Part shown: piece by piece, positions 20,298 through 31,172 of the stretch
How positions within the stretch are numbered: the first letter of the stretch is position 1
Layout of the letters: each line of letters opens with the position of its first letter
Assembly: GCA_019915015.1 (NCBI GenBank)
Contig: JAHBBC010000012.1
Location: forward strand, 62,001-126,000
Reading direction: 5' to 3'
From: Auriscalpium vulgare
Lineage: Eukaryota > Basidiomycota > Agaricomycetes > Russulales > Auriscalpiaceae
Length of the DNA: 64,000 bases
Made by a program: the position numbers and the translations under genes
Notes under the pieces: model-generated
Told to the model about the DNA's origin: nothing
Seen by the model: the letters and a program-made list of their open reading frames with translations, nothing else
Database searches by the model: none

Positions 20298-20599
20298 GGT
20301 AACAACGTGAAGCTCAGCGCTGATTGCGGTCCGATAGATTACTTCAATAGATAAACTCAAAGATAAGATCCGGGCTACCCTCGGCGCGGCCTCGTCTACG
20401 TTCAACAGCCTTCACCGCCAAACGCTTCAATTCGACTGTTAACCTAGCTCTGGGTCAGCGTGGATCGCGGTCATCCTCCGCTGCGAAGGTGAGCGACACC
20501 GAGCCTTGGTCCATACTTTTCTTCTGAATTTCTACGCTCGGTCCGAATTAGCGACTGCAACCACGGACCCTAGGCTCTGTCTCTACCGAAGACGAGATC
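20298..20599. promoter_or_regulatory. Divergent intergenic region, G-alpha-like / F-box gene
   Basis: About 300 bp separate the two divergent starts. No TATA box is obvious; a C/T-rich segment lies shortly before the F-box start. Confidence 0.3.
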
Positions 20600-22138
20600 A
20601 TGCAGTCCTCCGAGTCTATCGCACCTGTCTCGCGCCTCCTTCCAGAGATTCTGACCATCATCTTCGCTTTCTGCCCGGGGCACCACGCACGCATACGCAT
20701 CACACGTACATGCCACGCATGGCGTGTCGCTGCTTTGCATTGCCAGACTCTCTGGCAAGACGTCGATCTCCAGTATGGTCACCGTTGGGCAGCGGAGATG
20801 CTCTGGAACAGTGCGCCGTTTGTGCCCGTGACGGTGCGATCACACTCCCGGGCCGATGTGGTGTCGCCCGAGAAGCTTGCCCTTATATCGGAACATCTCA
20901 AACGTACCCGAGTGCTGAACCTGTGGGGTGACGACTCCATGGCACAGTGGGCGGGTCTCGGCGGCGGTCTCTCAACCCCGGCCCCGTTGCTCGAGACTTT
21001 TCTACTGTATCTGCCGTTTCTGCCGCGCATATATCCTCTTCCCAGCGACCTCTTTGCAGGCAATGCTCCCAATCTGCGTGTCGTTGAAATATATGCCTCC
21101 CCCCCGCCGCTCCCTCTCTCTCCGACCGTCTTTGCCGGCCTTACATCTTTCACAATCGCACTCGGACCGCTGCACTCATCTCCGGACCTTGATGGGATAC
21201 TGGACACTCTGGCCTATATGAAAGCGCTGGAGAAGCTCAGTGACCTCAGTTCCTTCATACCGGCCCCGGGTCAGTCTCGTCGTGCGGCCGTCGATCTGCC
21301 CTGCCTATCGAGCCTGAACCTAGAGGGTGAAATCCTCGATTGCACAGTGCTCTTATCGCATCTCGACATGGACCCGCAAGTGCACCTTACTTTCCAACTG
21401 GAATGCACTAGCACATCATCCGCTGAAGACGAAGGCGACATCGCATCATTTTTCTCTGCCTTGAGCGCCCACTTGAGGCCGAACCATGCCGGCTTTTGTC
21501 GGTTGAAATTCGCCCCGATCGAGGACGCGGACTTCTATAGCTTCTACGAGGTGTTGGGTTTCAGGGCCTGGAAAGAGGACTGCGGGGATCACGTCGATCC
21601 GGACCTGCACATATCCTTTTGCTGGCCGCGGAGGGCGAACGTTACCAACGCAGCGATCATACAAACATTCCGCGACATGCTTCCCTCCCGCTTTGATGTT
21701 CTACGCACGCTTACAGTGGAGAGCTCGGCCATATGCGACGCCGAATGGGAGGTCGGGGATTGGGAGGAGGTTCTCGAGCACGCGCCATCCCTTCAAGTGG
21801 TCCGTGCCAACGAAGTTGCATCGCCCTCGCTCTGTGATCTTCTGCAGCAATACGCTACTTTCTCCGACAGCCCATCCGACTTCCCGCACTGCGCTCGTGC
21901 GCTGAAGTTCCTAGGAATCGCCATATGGAACCAGAGCAATCCCGCGTACTGGCGCAGAATGGATAGCACCAAGGCATTGGGCATGCTTGTCGACGGCTTA
22001 GTGGCGCGTCGCGAATGCTGCTATCCTATCGAGGAGGTGCATCTACAGGTCGAGGAACTGGGCGCAGAAGAAGAGGTACTGCTGAGGGGGCTCGTGCCGT
22101 CCAAGACTATCGATTGTATAGTCCATACAGGAACCTAG
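20600..22138 (+). CDS. F-box domain protein, 512 aa, single exon
   Basis: The N-terminus after MQSSESIAPVS has the F-box pattern RLLPEILTIIFAFCPGHH...CHAWRVAALHCQTLWQDVDL (residues ~12-60). This binds Skp1 in SCF ubiquitin ligases. The remainder has the irregular Leu-rich repeats seen in agaricomycete F-box proteins (LKRTRVLNLWG, PNLRVVEIYAS, LPCLSSLNLEGEIL, LQVVRANEV), probably the substrate-binding face. A single uninterrupted frame of normal length, no signal peptide or membrane segment. The target is unknown. Such genes are highly multiplied and fast-evolving in this group. Confidence 0.8.
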   Translation: MQSSESIAPVSRLLPEILTIIFAFCPGHHARIRITRTCHAWRVAALHCQTLWQDVDLQYGHRWAAEMLWNSAPFVPVTVRSHSRADVVSPEKLALISEHLKRTRVLNLWGDDSMAQWAGLGGGLSTPAPLLETFLLYLPFLPRIYPLPSDLFAGNAPNLRVVEIYASPPPLPLSPTVFAGLTSFTIALGPLHSSPDLDGILDTLAYMKALEKLSDLSSFIPAPGQSRRAAVDLPCLSSLNLEGEILDCTVLLSHLDMDPQVHLTFQLECTSTSSAEDEGDIASFFSALSAHLRPNHAGFCRLKFAPIEDADFYSFYEVLGFRAWKEDCGDHVDPDLHISFCWPRRANVTNAAIIQTFRDMLPSRFDVLRTLTVESSAICDAEWEVGDWEEVLEHAPSLQVVRANEVASPSLCDLLQQYATFSDSPSDFPHCARALKFLGIAIWNQSNPAYWRRMDSTKALGMLVDGLVARRECCYPIEEVHLQVEELGAEEEVLLRGLVPSKTIDCIVHTGT

Positions 22139-22509
22139 GACGGTGCGGGTTCAGTGCATACCTACTCTGCCTGCCGTCGTTGATCCGGTATGTCATCAGC
22201 ACCCTGTCCAATGTACGAGTGGGTATTAACCGGACTCTTCCTAATAGGAATGGCGCGAGAATACACTGCGCACACCTGCCCGCGACGCAAAGGCTTCAGC
22301 TCGTAGCCTCGTCCATTAGGACTTTATTCCGTCGACAAGCTTTTACTTATTAGTATTCAGCGCATACACGCAGATTGAAATGTCCCTTCCTCTCCAAACA
22401 GAAAGCTCTTCGCAAGCAGTGTCCAATAGATTACCACCGTAGATAGGACTACACGCTAAGGATTCGTAGAAGATAAGCCGACAAATTACTCCCTGATCCT
22501 CCCGTTCAC
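22139..22509. other. Intergenic, nothing recognised
   Basis: Downstream of the F-box gene. No gene or clear repeat. Confidence 0.5.
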
Positions 22510-22717
22510 TCACTGCCCTATCGCTGCTACGATAGGCATGAGTCGCAAAAGTATGGTTGGCGCCAGGAAACCTGCCCGACCGTGAGTAACCTTCAAGTTG
22601 CCCACGCCAGTTCCTCCCAAATACGTGTACTCAGGAGTCGTTAGCGACAACAACGAACCATCAATCGGCCAAACCTCCGCGCTCATCACGAGTAAGTACA
22701 GGACGATTTGAAGGGGT
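22510..22717 (-). pseudogene. C-terminal coding remnant truncated at the macrosatellite edge
   Basis: The minus strand reads PLQIVLYLLVMSAEVWPIDG, then LTTPEYTYLGGTGVGNLKV and a hydrophobic end (FLAPTILLRLMPIVAAIGQ, then stop). It looks like real protein-coding sequence, unlike the low-complexity shadow frames nearby. Its 5' side is lost exactly where the first ~11-kb unit starts (22718). I do not recognise the family. The amplification breakpoint may have cut this gene. Confidence 0.35.
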
Positions 22718-22826
22718 TTGCGACATGCACAGTCATCGTGTCCTCGAACCGCCGCAGATGATTTAAATTCCGATAGGTCGAATGTACATTCGGTTCTGTA
22801 CTTCACTCCATCGTTCTCAGAAACGA

Positions 22827-24164
22827 TTACAGAACAAAACGAACGAACAACACCGTGAGCAGGAGCAGGAAAACTGTGCCGACAGCGGCGCGAGAGGTGA
22901 TTTGCGGGATAGCCACCGGCAGAGTTGCTCCAGCGGCGTCGATCGATGCGACTTCGGCGTCCGTCAGGTCGGCTGCATCGATAATCAGGAACCCGTTGAA
23001 GCCCATTGAGAGAATCGAACGTACGCAGCGCGGGGACAGCGAGGTATTCCTTCAGGCGTTCCGGCCGCGACGTGGTGGTCACAACCACTGCGCCCTTCGC
23101 GATGACCCACTTGAAGATGACTTGCGCGGGCGTGCCGCCGATGCGCTTCGCAATGGCGGCGAGGACGGGGTCAAGCGGGCCACCGGGCGTCTTCGTTATA
23201 GGGCTGTTGCGCGGAGGTCGTCAGCGAGAGCTCAGTGGACGTGTTGACCGAGGACTGCCACGCACGCCAGACTGCCGTAGGCCTCGACGACAATGCCGTG
23301 TTTCGCGGAGTACTCGAGCAAGTCCTTGTAGGAGGCATAGTTGTACGGGTGGAATCGAATCTGTCCGTGCGGTGTGAGACGGCTGTCGCCTTGGAGACTA
23401 TGCACGGGGTACCTGGTTGACGGCAGGCTTGGTCTTGCCTGTCTTGATGGTCGCCTGGAGCTGCTCGACGTTGAAATTACTGACGCCAATGCTCCTGAAA
23501 GCGAACGCGTCAGATGAGATCGATATGAAGGGGATTGCACACACGTACTTCGCCAGCCCGTCGTCCTTGAGTTTGACGAACTCGTCCCACGCGCTCCCAA
23601 TGTCCTTCACCAGTCCAGGCTGATGGATGAGGTACAGATCCACGAACTTCAGGCCAAGCTGGTTCGTCCCAAAGTTCAATAAGTAAATGCAGAGCTAATT
23701 GGGCCACGGAGACATACCTTCGATAAACTCGAATTTATCGACTCGCGGATGTCTCCCCCGCCGTACTTGGTCGTCACATACAAGTCAGAGCGGTCGAGCC
23801 CGCTCTCGTGTATCGCGTCGCCGACGGAATCTTCATTCCGATAGACTAAGAAGAGTATGGAGGGTGCATTGTGGGAAGGGGCAGAGCGTCATGGTCGACG
23901 AACGAACGTACGTGCCGCGGTGTCGATGTGGGAGAAGCCCGCATTCAATGCCCTGTCGACGTACTCTGTCGCTGACTGCGCCGAAGAAATTGAGCAGAGC
24001 GCGACAGCAAGAAGCATGTAACGCACCTTGCCATACAATGCCGAGCCTGTCCCAAACGCAATGACCGGGATCTGGAGTCTCAAAGTCAGTGCCAACGCAA
24101 CGCTCGATAGTTGGTTCGCGCGCACATTGTACCCGTCATTCAACGACAGCGAAGGTGTAGCCAT
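22827..24164 (-). CDS. Aldo/keto reductase with C-terminal membrane tail, copy 1
   Basis: Exons (complement): 22827-22972, 23025-23203, 23266-23360, 23413-23494, 23549-23658, 23718-23845, 23912-23975, 24027-24071, 24126-24164. Eight GT-AG introns of 51-66 bp; exactly 296 codons (295 residues). Starts MATPSLSLNDGYN-IPVIAFGTGSA. The catalytic tetrad is complete: Asp and Tyr in HIDTAALYRNE, Lys in TTKYGG, His in YLIHQPG. NFNVEQLQA, KPAVNQIRFHPY and GIVVEAYGSL are AKR barrel motifs, and TTTSRPERL fits the NADPH phosphate-binding region. The usual C-terminal loop is replaced, after DLTDAEVASIDAAGA, by a linker and a ~19-residue hydrophobic end (AVGTVFLLLLTVLFVRFVL), suggesting a tail anchor in ER or outer mitochondrial membrane. 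Likely an NAD(P)H-dependent carbonyl reductase; substrate unknown. Confidence 0.9.
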
Positions 24165-26290
24165 CGTTGGTAGGAGGAACGCTGTCATTGCGAGAGAAGA
24201 TGGTGGGAGCGGTCCGCACATACGCGGAAGGCGCATCCTCCTGCATCCTCCCACAACCTCTGACACGCCATTGTGTCAGCACCTGCTGTAGACCGCGGAC
24301 GCACCCTCGGCACGCATGCCGCCCCCGCGCTCATCGGCCGTCGCACGACCTCGCACGACTCGCAGCTGCACGGCTACCTACTACACACCGACTGCACCGC
24401 ACACTCGCCCATCCGCTCAGCCAGCCGCGACGGTCGCGCGCTACGCCGTCCCGCCCCCGGCCGTCCACCGACCGTCCACCGTCTGCGCCCGCTCTCTTTC
24501 TCCCGACCACGCTCGGCCCTCCAATACGTCCAGCAATGTCCGCGCGTGTCCCACCGCCACGCAAACCGCCTCCGCGACGCATTCAAGCTGCCCGCAGGCC
24601 GTCCCGCTCACCGCCTCTGCCCTCCAAACGGCGACCAGGGACACTTGGGCGCCGCGCAAAGCCGCTAGACGCGGCGTGGGCACGCGGCATGGCCGTACTC
24701 GGGCACCCGTCCGCGCCGGCGTGGGGCACGTCGTCGGTGAGTCACGGCCATATCCGTGCGCGCCCGCTGAGAAACCAACATTTCACCGCAGACGACTTGT
24801 CCACGCGGATGTATGCACCGCACTCCGCAACACCTCCGCGTCGATTTCGAGGCTCCAGCGCGGCTGGCGGCGCGCGAGCGCGCAGAACATGGCCGCACGA
24901 TGACGGCGTCACAACGGCAGACTGCGCGCTGCCCTGGCGCTGTGGGCGACACGTATGGGTGCAGAGGGGCCGCGCGCAACATCTCGAAGCGTCGGCGGGC
25001 GCCGCGGACGCACTTCGAAAAACGCCTCCCCGCCAAAACGAGACGGCGTCCAGTGCCTCGTTTGGTGGCGGAGGCAGCGTACAGGGGTGGAGGGCTTCAC
25101 ACCGGGCACCCGTCCACGCCGGCGTGGGGCACGTTGTCGGTGAGTCATGGCAGTCTTCGTGCGCGCCGGCTGCAAAACCGATATATGGCCAGCTTTTCAT
25201 GCCCAGCGACGTGCGCCCGCAGATGTATGGACCGCGCTCGTCTCCTCGAACCCCCGCAACACCTCCACATCGACTCGGAGGCTCCAGCGCGGCCAGCGGC
25301 GCGCGAGCGCGAAGATCATGGCCGCACGATGACGCCGCCAGAATGGCGGACAGGGCGCTGCCCTGGGGCTGTGGGCGGCACGAGGGTGTGCAGAGAGGCT
25401 GTGCGCAGCGTCTGGAAGCGTCGCCGGGCGCCATAGATGCGTTTGCAAAAACGATTCTCCGCCAGAGCGGCGTCCAGCTCCTGTTCTCGCGATGGAGACA
25501 GCGTGCGGGGCTCTAGGGCAGTCGCGCCCAGTCCTCCGTGTTTGCGCCAGGCGCCGCGTGGGTGAGTTGTGCTCGCATTCGTGCGCGGGCCAGGAAGCTG
25601 ATGATGCCGTGTGTTTGATTGATTGGAAGGCGGCACCTCCGCGCGCACAGCACGCCCACGACGTCCCTGCACGCGTGGCGCAACATCGGGGCCCGCGCAG
25701 CGCCGACACGAAGCTGCAGAATGCGTCGTCAGCGAGCGGAGCGAGTTGTGCACCGGCGAGGAAAGGAAACTCACCCGTCGACGTGCGCCGCACCGCAGAC
25801 GCCCCCACAACGCATTCATGGCGGCGGGCACAGGCAATGCGGACAGCGATAGCGGCGTTCATGACGAGTGCGCTGTTGAAGATGACGTTGCGCTGCGGGC
25901 AAGACGGTGAGCCACAGCTCGGACTGCTCGACAGCGCGCAGGCACTCACAATTTGCATGTTCTTAGCGGAAACACCCGCGACGTCCACGCACCGGCGCAG
26001 CGGCACGACCAGTAGAGCAGCGCCTCGCGCCAACAGCGACACGTGGAGAGGCCGCCGCGAAAATTGCGCCCAGAAACGCGAGCGAGGGATCGCGCGCAAT
26101 ACGTGAAGGTGGCGGCGCGCGACGCGGATCCTGCTGCCCGCCAGAATGACGAACGTATCGGGTGGCCAAAGTAACATCGCTTCGTCATGGCAAAAGCACG
26201 CCTGATATCTGAGTGGCGAACCTTGGCTGCGAGGACGACGGCGTAGCGTCTAACAGCATGCTATAAGTGGCTATCAGCTGGATCAGCGCG
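24165..26290. other. Unit 1: very GC-rich block with ~400-bp tandem modules
   Basis: Repeating modules start at about 24703 (GCACCCGTCCGCGCCGGCGT) and 25106, with a more decayed third from ~25521. Each has a GTGAGTCA-type donor, a 55-85 base interval ending CGCAG, and a block containing GCTCCAGCGCGGC...GGCCGCACGATGACG. Long open frames run through on both strands (326-449 codons), but they are frames of GC-rich DNA lacking recognisable domains, and indels between units are not multiples of three. The first ~140 bases form the AKR upstream region. Equivalent blocks: 35169-37280, 45984-48118, 56925-59050. Confidence 0.6.
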
Positions 26291-29200
26291 CATTCCTGAC
26301 TCACCCATGTACACGTCCATCTCCGAGCCGCAGCGCAACGACGCTGCGAAAATGGAAGCGCATTTCGATGGCGATCCTCGCGCAACACACCGCGACGTCG
26401 TACTGAGAGGAACTAGCGGCCTAGTCAGCTCCCGAGGATGTGTCGAGTCAACGAAGACACACCGGACTTGGCTGCAGCGGACCGCGGTGCGTTCAAGCTC
26501 ATGATTGACGGTGCTGTTGGCCAATCAGCTTTTAAGCTGACTGTGCGGGGCAACGTGAATCGACGCTGGTGCGCCGCCACGCAACGGCTCACCTGGGCCG
26601 CAGGACGACTGACGACATGCGCAGAATCTCCGGGGCGGCTCGTCATAGCAACGCCCGCTATTGGATCCTGGCAAGCCATTAGCAAACCTTCAAGGACGGC
26701 GGCACAGCGTCCACGCACCAACATCGTTCGACCGGCGTCATCTAGCGCGCGCCGATTTGACGTCTCCATCGACGAAGTAATTCTGCAGCAAGTTGCGCGG
26801 GTGACGGCGACGAGGACGCCGACCGCTCGTATGGCCAAAGTCGTTAATACCTGCGAGCAACACTGTCATCAGAGTAACGTGGCGGCTCGCGGCGCAACAG
26901 CTCACCTGCATGGCTGACGAGACGCGAGGAAGGGTGAACGGCGGCGTGACCTGACAGGTGGGCATGCAGCGGATTCCGGAAACGACGGCATCCCGAGCTG
27001 ATTATGCACATGCAACACTGTTAGCTTCGTCGATGGCCGGGCAGTAAGACAGTCGATGTCACCGTCAGAAAGCAACGCCGAACGATTATCGCGCAGCGGA
27101 TTGGAATCACGGAGAGTGGGAAAAGGAACAGGGAGGGTGGGAGAGGGGGGCAAGCAAATGCGCGCACGACAGGACAACGCACACGTACTGGGTGGTTTAT
27201 CTATGAACCGTGACGGTCGGCTGCGAGCTAGTACAGTTCCGCCTGTCCGCCTGTCGGACACGGTGAGTAAGACGAGGTAAGACGTGCCACTGGATGAATT
27301 ACCTAGGCGAGATTTAAGCTCGCGAGCATGCTGAAGTCAAATTGAAACAACGGAGACCCTTTTAGTGCCTCGCGACATGACAGCTTCTGAGATTTGTGCA
27401 CGTCAATGAGCCCTTACAGATGTTCCTCCGTCTTAATCTAGGGGCAAGCAGATCAAACCCACACACTGAGCTTTCTCCGACTCCGACTCAGAGGCTCAGG
27501 ATGTCTTGCAAGTGAAGTGGTTCACAATATCAAGGCGGCTTCTCGTGCCATATTACACATGCAGTCGGCTGTAGAGAGTCGCTTACAGGCTAATAATATC
27601 TCCATGAATTCAAATACTGGGGAGAGTCCCGCGCACAAGACCCAACAAGTCGGCGGATGTCCGCCGAGGCCGTGAAATTTTGGACGGCGCCCGATGGCGC
27701 CCATATAATTACCGAGCTTGACGGCATTGCGATCGATGTGAAGCGCGCCAGCCTTATGCGGCAACAGAGGTGCTTCCAGTCCGTCGCGGCAAGCGAGGTG
27801 GCAGGGCAGCGTGGCGAGCAAGGAGCACGTCAGCAGGTCGTACAGAGAGGACGCAGATGTGCGCGCACCGTTGTCTCGAACCCTGCCAAGATCAGGCCAT
27901 CTCTGGTAGGCGTCGCAGTGAGGCCCGGGTCCCCACCCGGGGCGTGTCAGCGACACACCGCGCACAACACCACGCTTCGCGCTCAGGGACGCGGTCGAAT
28001 CGCGCCCGGCGCATGCGACGTCAGAGACTGGGCGGAAAACATTGAAGGGCCGGGTTGTTGGGACGGGTCGGACGCTGCAAACTCACCGCCAAGAAGTGCG
28101 AACACCACGCACAGCGCATATGCACGCGACGCTTCGCGCTCGGGGATGCGGCTGAAATGCGCCCGGCGCATGCGATGTCAGAGACTGGGCACAAAATATT
28201 GATGGGCCGGGTTGTTGGGACGGGACGCTAGCGGGCGGTGTCTTGAGTATCTCCGTTGGGAAGTCGAGAACGGCGCGCTTACTGTATCTCACAACCGCCA
28301 TCCCGCAGCTAACAGTGGCTCGCCCGGGCCTCTTGTGCTATCAAGCTGGAGGTAGTCTGTCCCTGGAGGTTCTACATAAATCAGTGCATGGCACCGGGCT
28401 GTCGGCATTCTCGTACACACCTGCCGCCGAATGCACATCCTTCTACGAGTCCATATTGAAGCTAAGCTCCAAGCGATATTGCGTTGACAGGGAGGCATTT
28501 TGCTGTGCCGCTATGCGGGCGTGTGACAGGTCGCCTGGACGAAAGAATGTGAGCGCGGCCCGACAAATATTGAAGGGCCAGGTTGCTGGGACGCTAGCGG
28601 ACGGTGTCTTGAGTCGGAGATGACGGTCAAGAACGATGCACTTACTACCTCCATCCCGTAGCTTACATCGCCAGGCCTCTCCAGCTGGAGGTATTCTGTC
28701 ACATTCTGGGAGGCTCGACATGACTCAGATGGATACACTGGCCTGTTGGGATTCTCGTACATACCTGCCGCCGAATGCACGTCCTTCCGTGTATCCGTAT
28801 TGAAGCTCCAAGCGATATATTGCGTTGATGCGAGGTATATTGCGGTGGCGCTACGCGGGTGTTTGTGACAGGTCGACTGGACAGAAAGATGCGAGCGCGG
28901 CCACCAGAGTTGGGTTCTGAGGGCGATACGTAAGTACGTACCATTTCAAAGCTATCCCCGAATGACGTCCGGCCGAGAGATTCTAGGGCCGTGCAGACAG
29001 TATGCGTATTGCACTGATGACGTTTCTGAAATGAGCATGAGCGCGGCCACCTGCGTCGCGTGGAGTTGAAGTTTGGGAGCTCCCAGGCAGCCCGCGTTTG
29101 CTAGGAAACAAACGGCATGCCAAGGTCCTCTCACGCTTCTCGTAGCGACTTGGAGGGAGCAGAAACTGGCCCGCACACCGGGGCGGCAATGGTGTGCAAG

Positions 29201-29889
29201 CGACGTGTATCATGTAGCATGTACTAAGCATCAGTCGCTCAAAGACACCGACCGCACGGAGACACCGCCGAATGTACGGCGAGTAGCTCTAAGTCGGGGA
29301 CAGTAAGCGCGTCGAGTCAGGCACACAGCAGTCCAATACATCGCACCTTATGAAATGAAGCAGGTCCCTGGAAATCCAAGCGTATCTGCAGTTGTCCGCG
29401 GGCGGGCAAGCTGCAGCTAGCTGTGGGCCGGGAAGCGGTCTTCGGGTCAAGAACACCTCGGATCACAGCAGAGTTGCGAGCTGCGCCGCGAGATTTGCTT
29501 GCTTCAGGCTTCGTCCAGGTCCGAAATTTGACAGTAAGCAGGCTATCGACGCAACCCTCGAAGAAGCTTGAAGCTTTGAAGGGACTCGGAGTGCCAGACG
29601 AGCAACTTTCGGCAGCGCCCGGCCGCGGTCAGTATCCAGAGAGAGTCGTGGCGTCCTGTATGCAGCGTTGTCGGTGCTCTAGGATATTGCTGTGTACGCA
29701 GGTCGGTTCTAATAAAGCCCAGCGCTCGAGAAAGAAGTGGGGTTGAAGTAGGTCGCGACTCGTAGTAACGCGCTCAATTTGGAAGCGCGGGCCGCCGCCC
29801 GCGCGCTCGCCTGCCTTGATCACCGCGTCCATCATGTACTTTCTTCCCGTTCTTCCAGTGCACATCATCAAGTTGCCAGATAACCTCAG
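26291..29889. other. Unit 1: unrecognised region with nested direct repeats
   Basis: No gene recognised. 27,950-28,080 and 28,100-28,240 are direct repeats (CGCCCGGCGCATGCGA, CAGAGACTGGGC, GGGCCGGGTTGTTGGGACGG). 28,233-28,610 and 28,606-28,920 form a second, longer pair sharing GGTGTCTTGAGT, CTGCCGCCGAATGCACGTCC-like and AAGCTCCAAGCGATAT blocks. The stretch 27,300-27,900 is almost unchanged between units. Equivalent regions: 37,280-40,900, 48,118-51,715, and 59,050-60,309 (cut). Confidence 0.5.
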
Positions 29890-30102
29890 ATGAATGATAA
29901 AGCCTGCGTGGGTGCCAGGTACGTTCTCTTCGCAACTCTGGAAGGCGTTTCATGGACTGCTGATTATCTCAAACGATGCTATAGATCTCGCTTCTCGCTC
30001 CCAAGCCTTGGTGCCGACGTCGCGCGCAGAGGCAGTGAAATCGCGCTTGTCGTAGCGAAGCCAGACACTCGGATGGCGGACGAGCGCTCAAGCCTTCTGT
30101 GA
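29890..30102 (+). CDS. Very short conserved spliced ORF (unit 1); copies at 40902-41114 and 51716-51928
   Basis: ATG at 29890 opens a frame that reads MNDKACVGA, meets a good intron (donor GTACGTTCTC at 29921, branch-like CTGAT, acceptor ATAG at 29984) and resumes SRFSLPSLGADVARRGSEIA to a stop at 30102, giving ~50 residues. The frame is identical in units 1-3. This may be the first exons of the degenerate module gene downstream, or chance. No known domain. Confidence 0.25.
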   Translation: MNDKACVGARYVLFATLEGVSWTADYLKRCYRSRFSLPSLGADVARRGSEIALVVAKPDTRMADERSSLL

Positions 30103-30119
30103 AAAATGCGGCGGGTGAG

Positions 30120-30282
30120 CTGCCGCTAGCTTTCCTCTTTCTCCCCCCCACCGTCGTCGCAAATTCCCCTCCCTCGTGTCCCCCTCCGCTCTGCATTTGC
30201 CTTTTGCGCGACGCCGCCGAGGACGAGCGCTCCGCCTCCGCATCCTTTTTCTACCACGCTACGTCTCGGCGCCGACACGGAC
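30120..30282 (+). promoter_or_regulatory. Pyrimidine-rich promoter-like stretch (unit 1)
   Basis: CTTTCCTCTTTCTCCCCCCC followed by C/T-rich DNA for ~120 bp and an ATG at 30283, in front of a series of exon-intron modules. C/T-rich tracts before the start are common in fungal core promoters. Present in units 2 (41132 on) and 3 (51946 on). Confidence 0.3.
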
Positions 30283-31082
30283 ATGGCGCCACGTCATGCC
30301 AGGAGTACGTTGCTTTTTTTATGGTGTGCACCGAGCATCCCGCTGACGCCTTTTTCTCAGTGCAATTACGCCATTCAGCGGCGCAAAACCTCCATCTGCA
30401 GCCGCCTGAGAGGCACTTTGATGCACTCCTTTGGTGATTTCGCGAGCGTCGCGCGCGGGGTACGTTCTTCGTCTCGCCCTTTTTCTTTCCATTAACAATG
30501 GTCAAATTTAGATGCTGCTCGGCGCATCCTGGGCGCCCTGTCCTGCGCGCGACAGACGTGTGGACCCTCTGCGCAGCGCGCTGGGCTCTTTGGCAGACTG
30601 TGACGCGCGGGTCGACGGCGCTGGAAGCGTCCGCGCTCCGTGTCGGTACGCGTTCCGTTCCTCTGTCTGCGTCAGCATGTGCTGACCACGCCTTTCTTTG
30701 AAGGCCCACCCCTCGCGCTGCGGCGTCCACGCGGCGGGTGCGTCGCTCACATCTCTGATGTCCAGGAAGACGTCCGAGAAGACCGCCGGCTGGCGGCGCG
30801 CATACTGGGGTACGTACATAGGCTATCTACTCGATTGCGCACGAGACGCTGATTTTTCGCTGCGCGCAGCGCACTGTCGGCGTGTCAGCAGCACGCCACG
30901 CTCGTCAAGCAAGGACGCCGGACGCCCAGCATGCGATGTCGCAACAGAGCCGACGGGCAAAACAGACCGAAAGCCCGGGCCGACGACGAAGCGCAAGCTC
31001 GCAAATCGTCGAGGCGATGCAGCGACGTGGCAAGGCGTGCCGAGCTCGCGCGATGCGGCACTCGCACGCTGGACACCAGTCG

Positions 31083-31172
31083 CGCGCTGGACGCGGCTTT
31101 TGCACGCTGGACGCGGCTCTGGCACGCTGGACGCGGCTCTGGCACGCTGGACGCGGCTCTGGCACACTGGAC
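31083..31172 (+). repeat. 20-bp minisatellite A, unit 1 (GCACGCTGGACGCGGCTCTG)
   Basis: About 4.5 copies with period 20; units 2 (42093-42170) and 3 (52905-52983) have one copy fewer. As 20 is not a multiple of three, the array reads through all three frames. Confidence 0.85.

Noticed and set aside
24167..26177. Overlapping long ORFs (up to 449 codons plus strand, 326 codons minus strand) in each macrosatellite unit
   Set aside because: They overlap each other on both strands, lack recognisable domains, change length between units through non-triplet indels (split in unit 2), and are expected from stop-poor, very GC-rich DNA.
29423..29746. 107-codon ORF conserved in units 1-3
   Set aside because: Conservation only reflects the youth of the duplication; no domain, no splice support and no start context to favour it over neighbouring frames.
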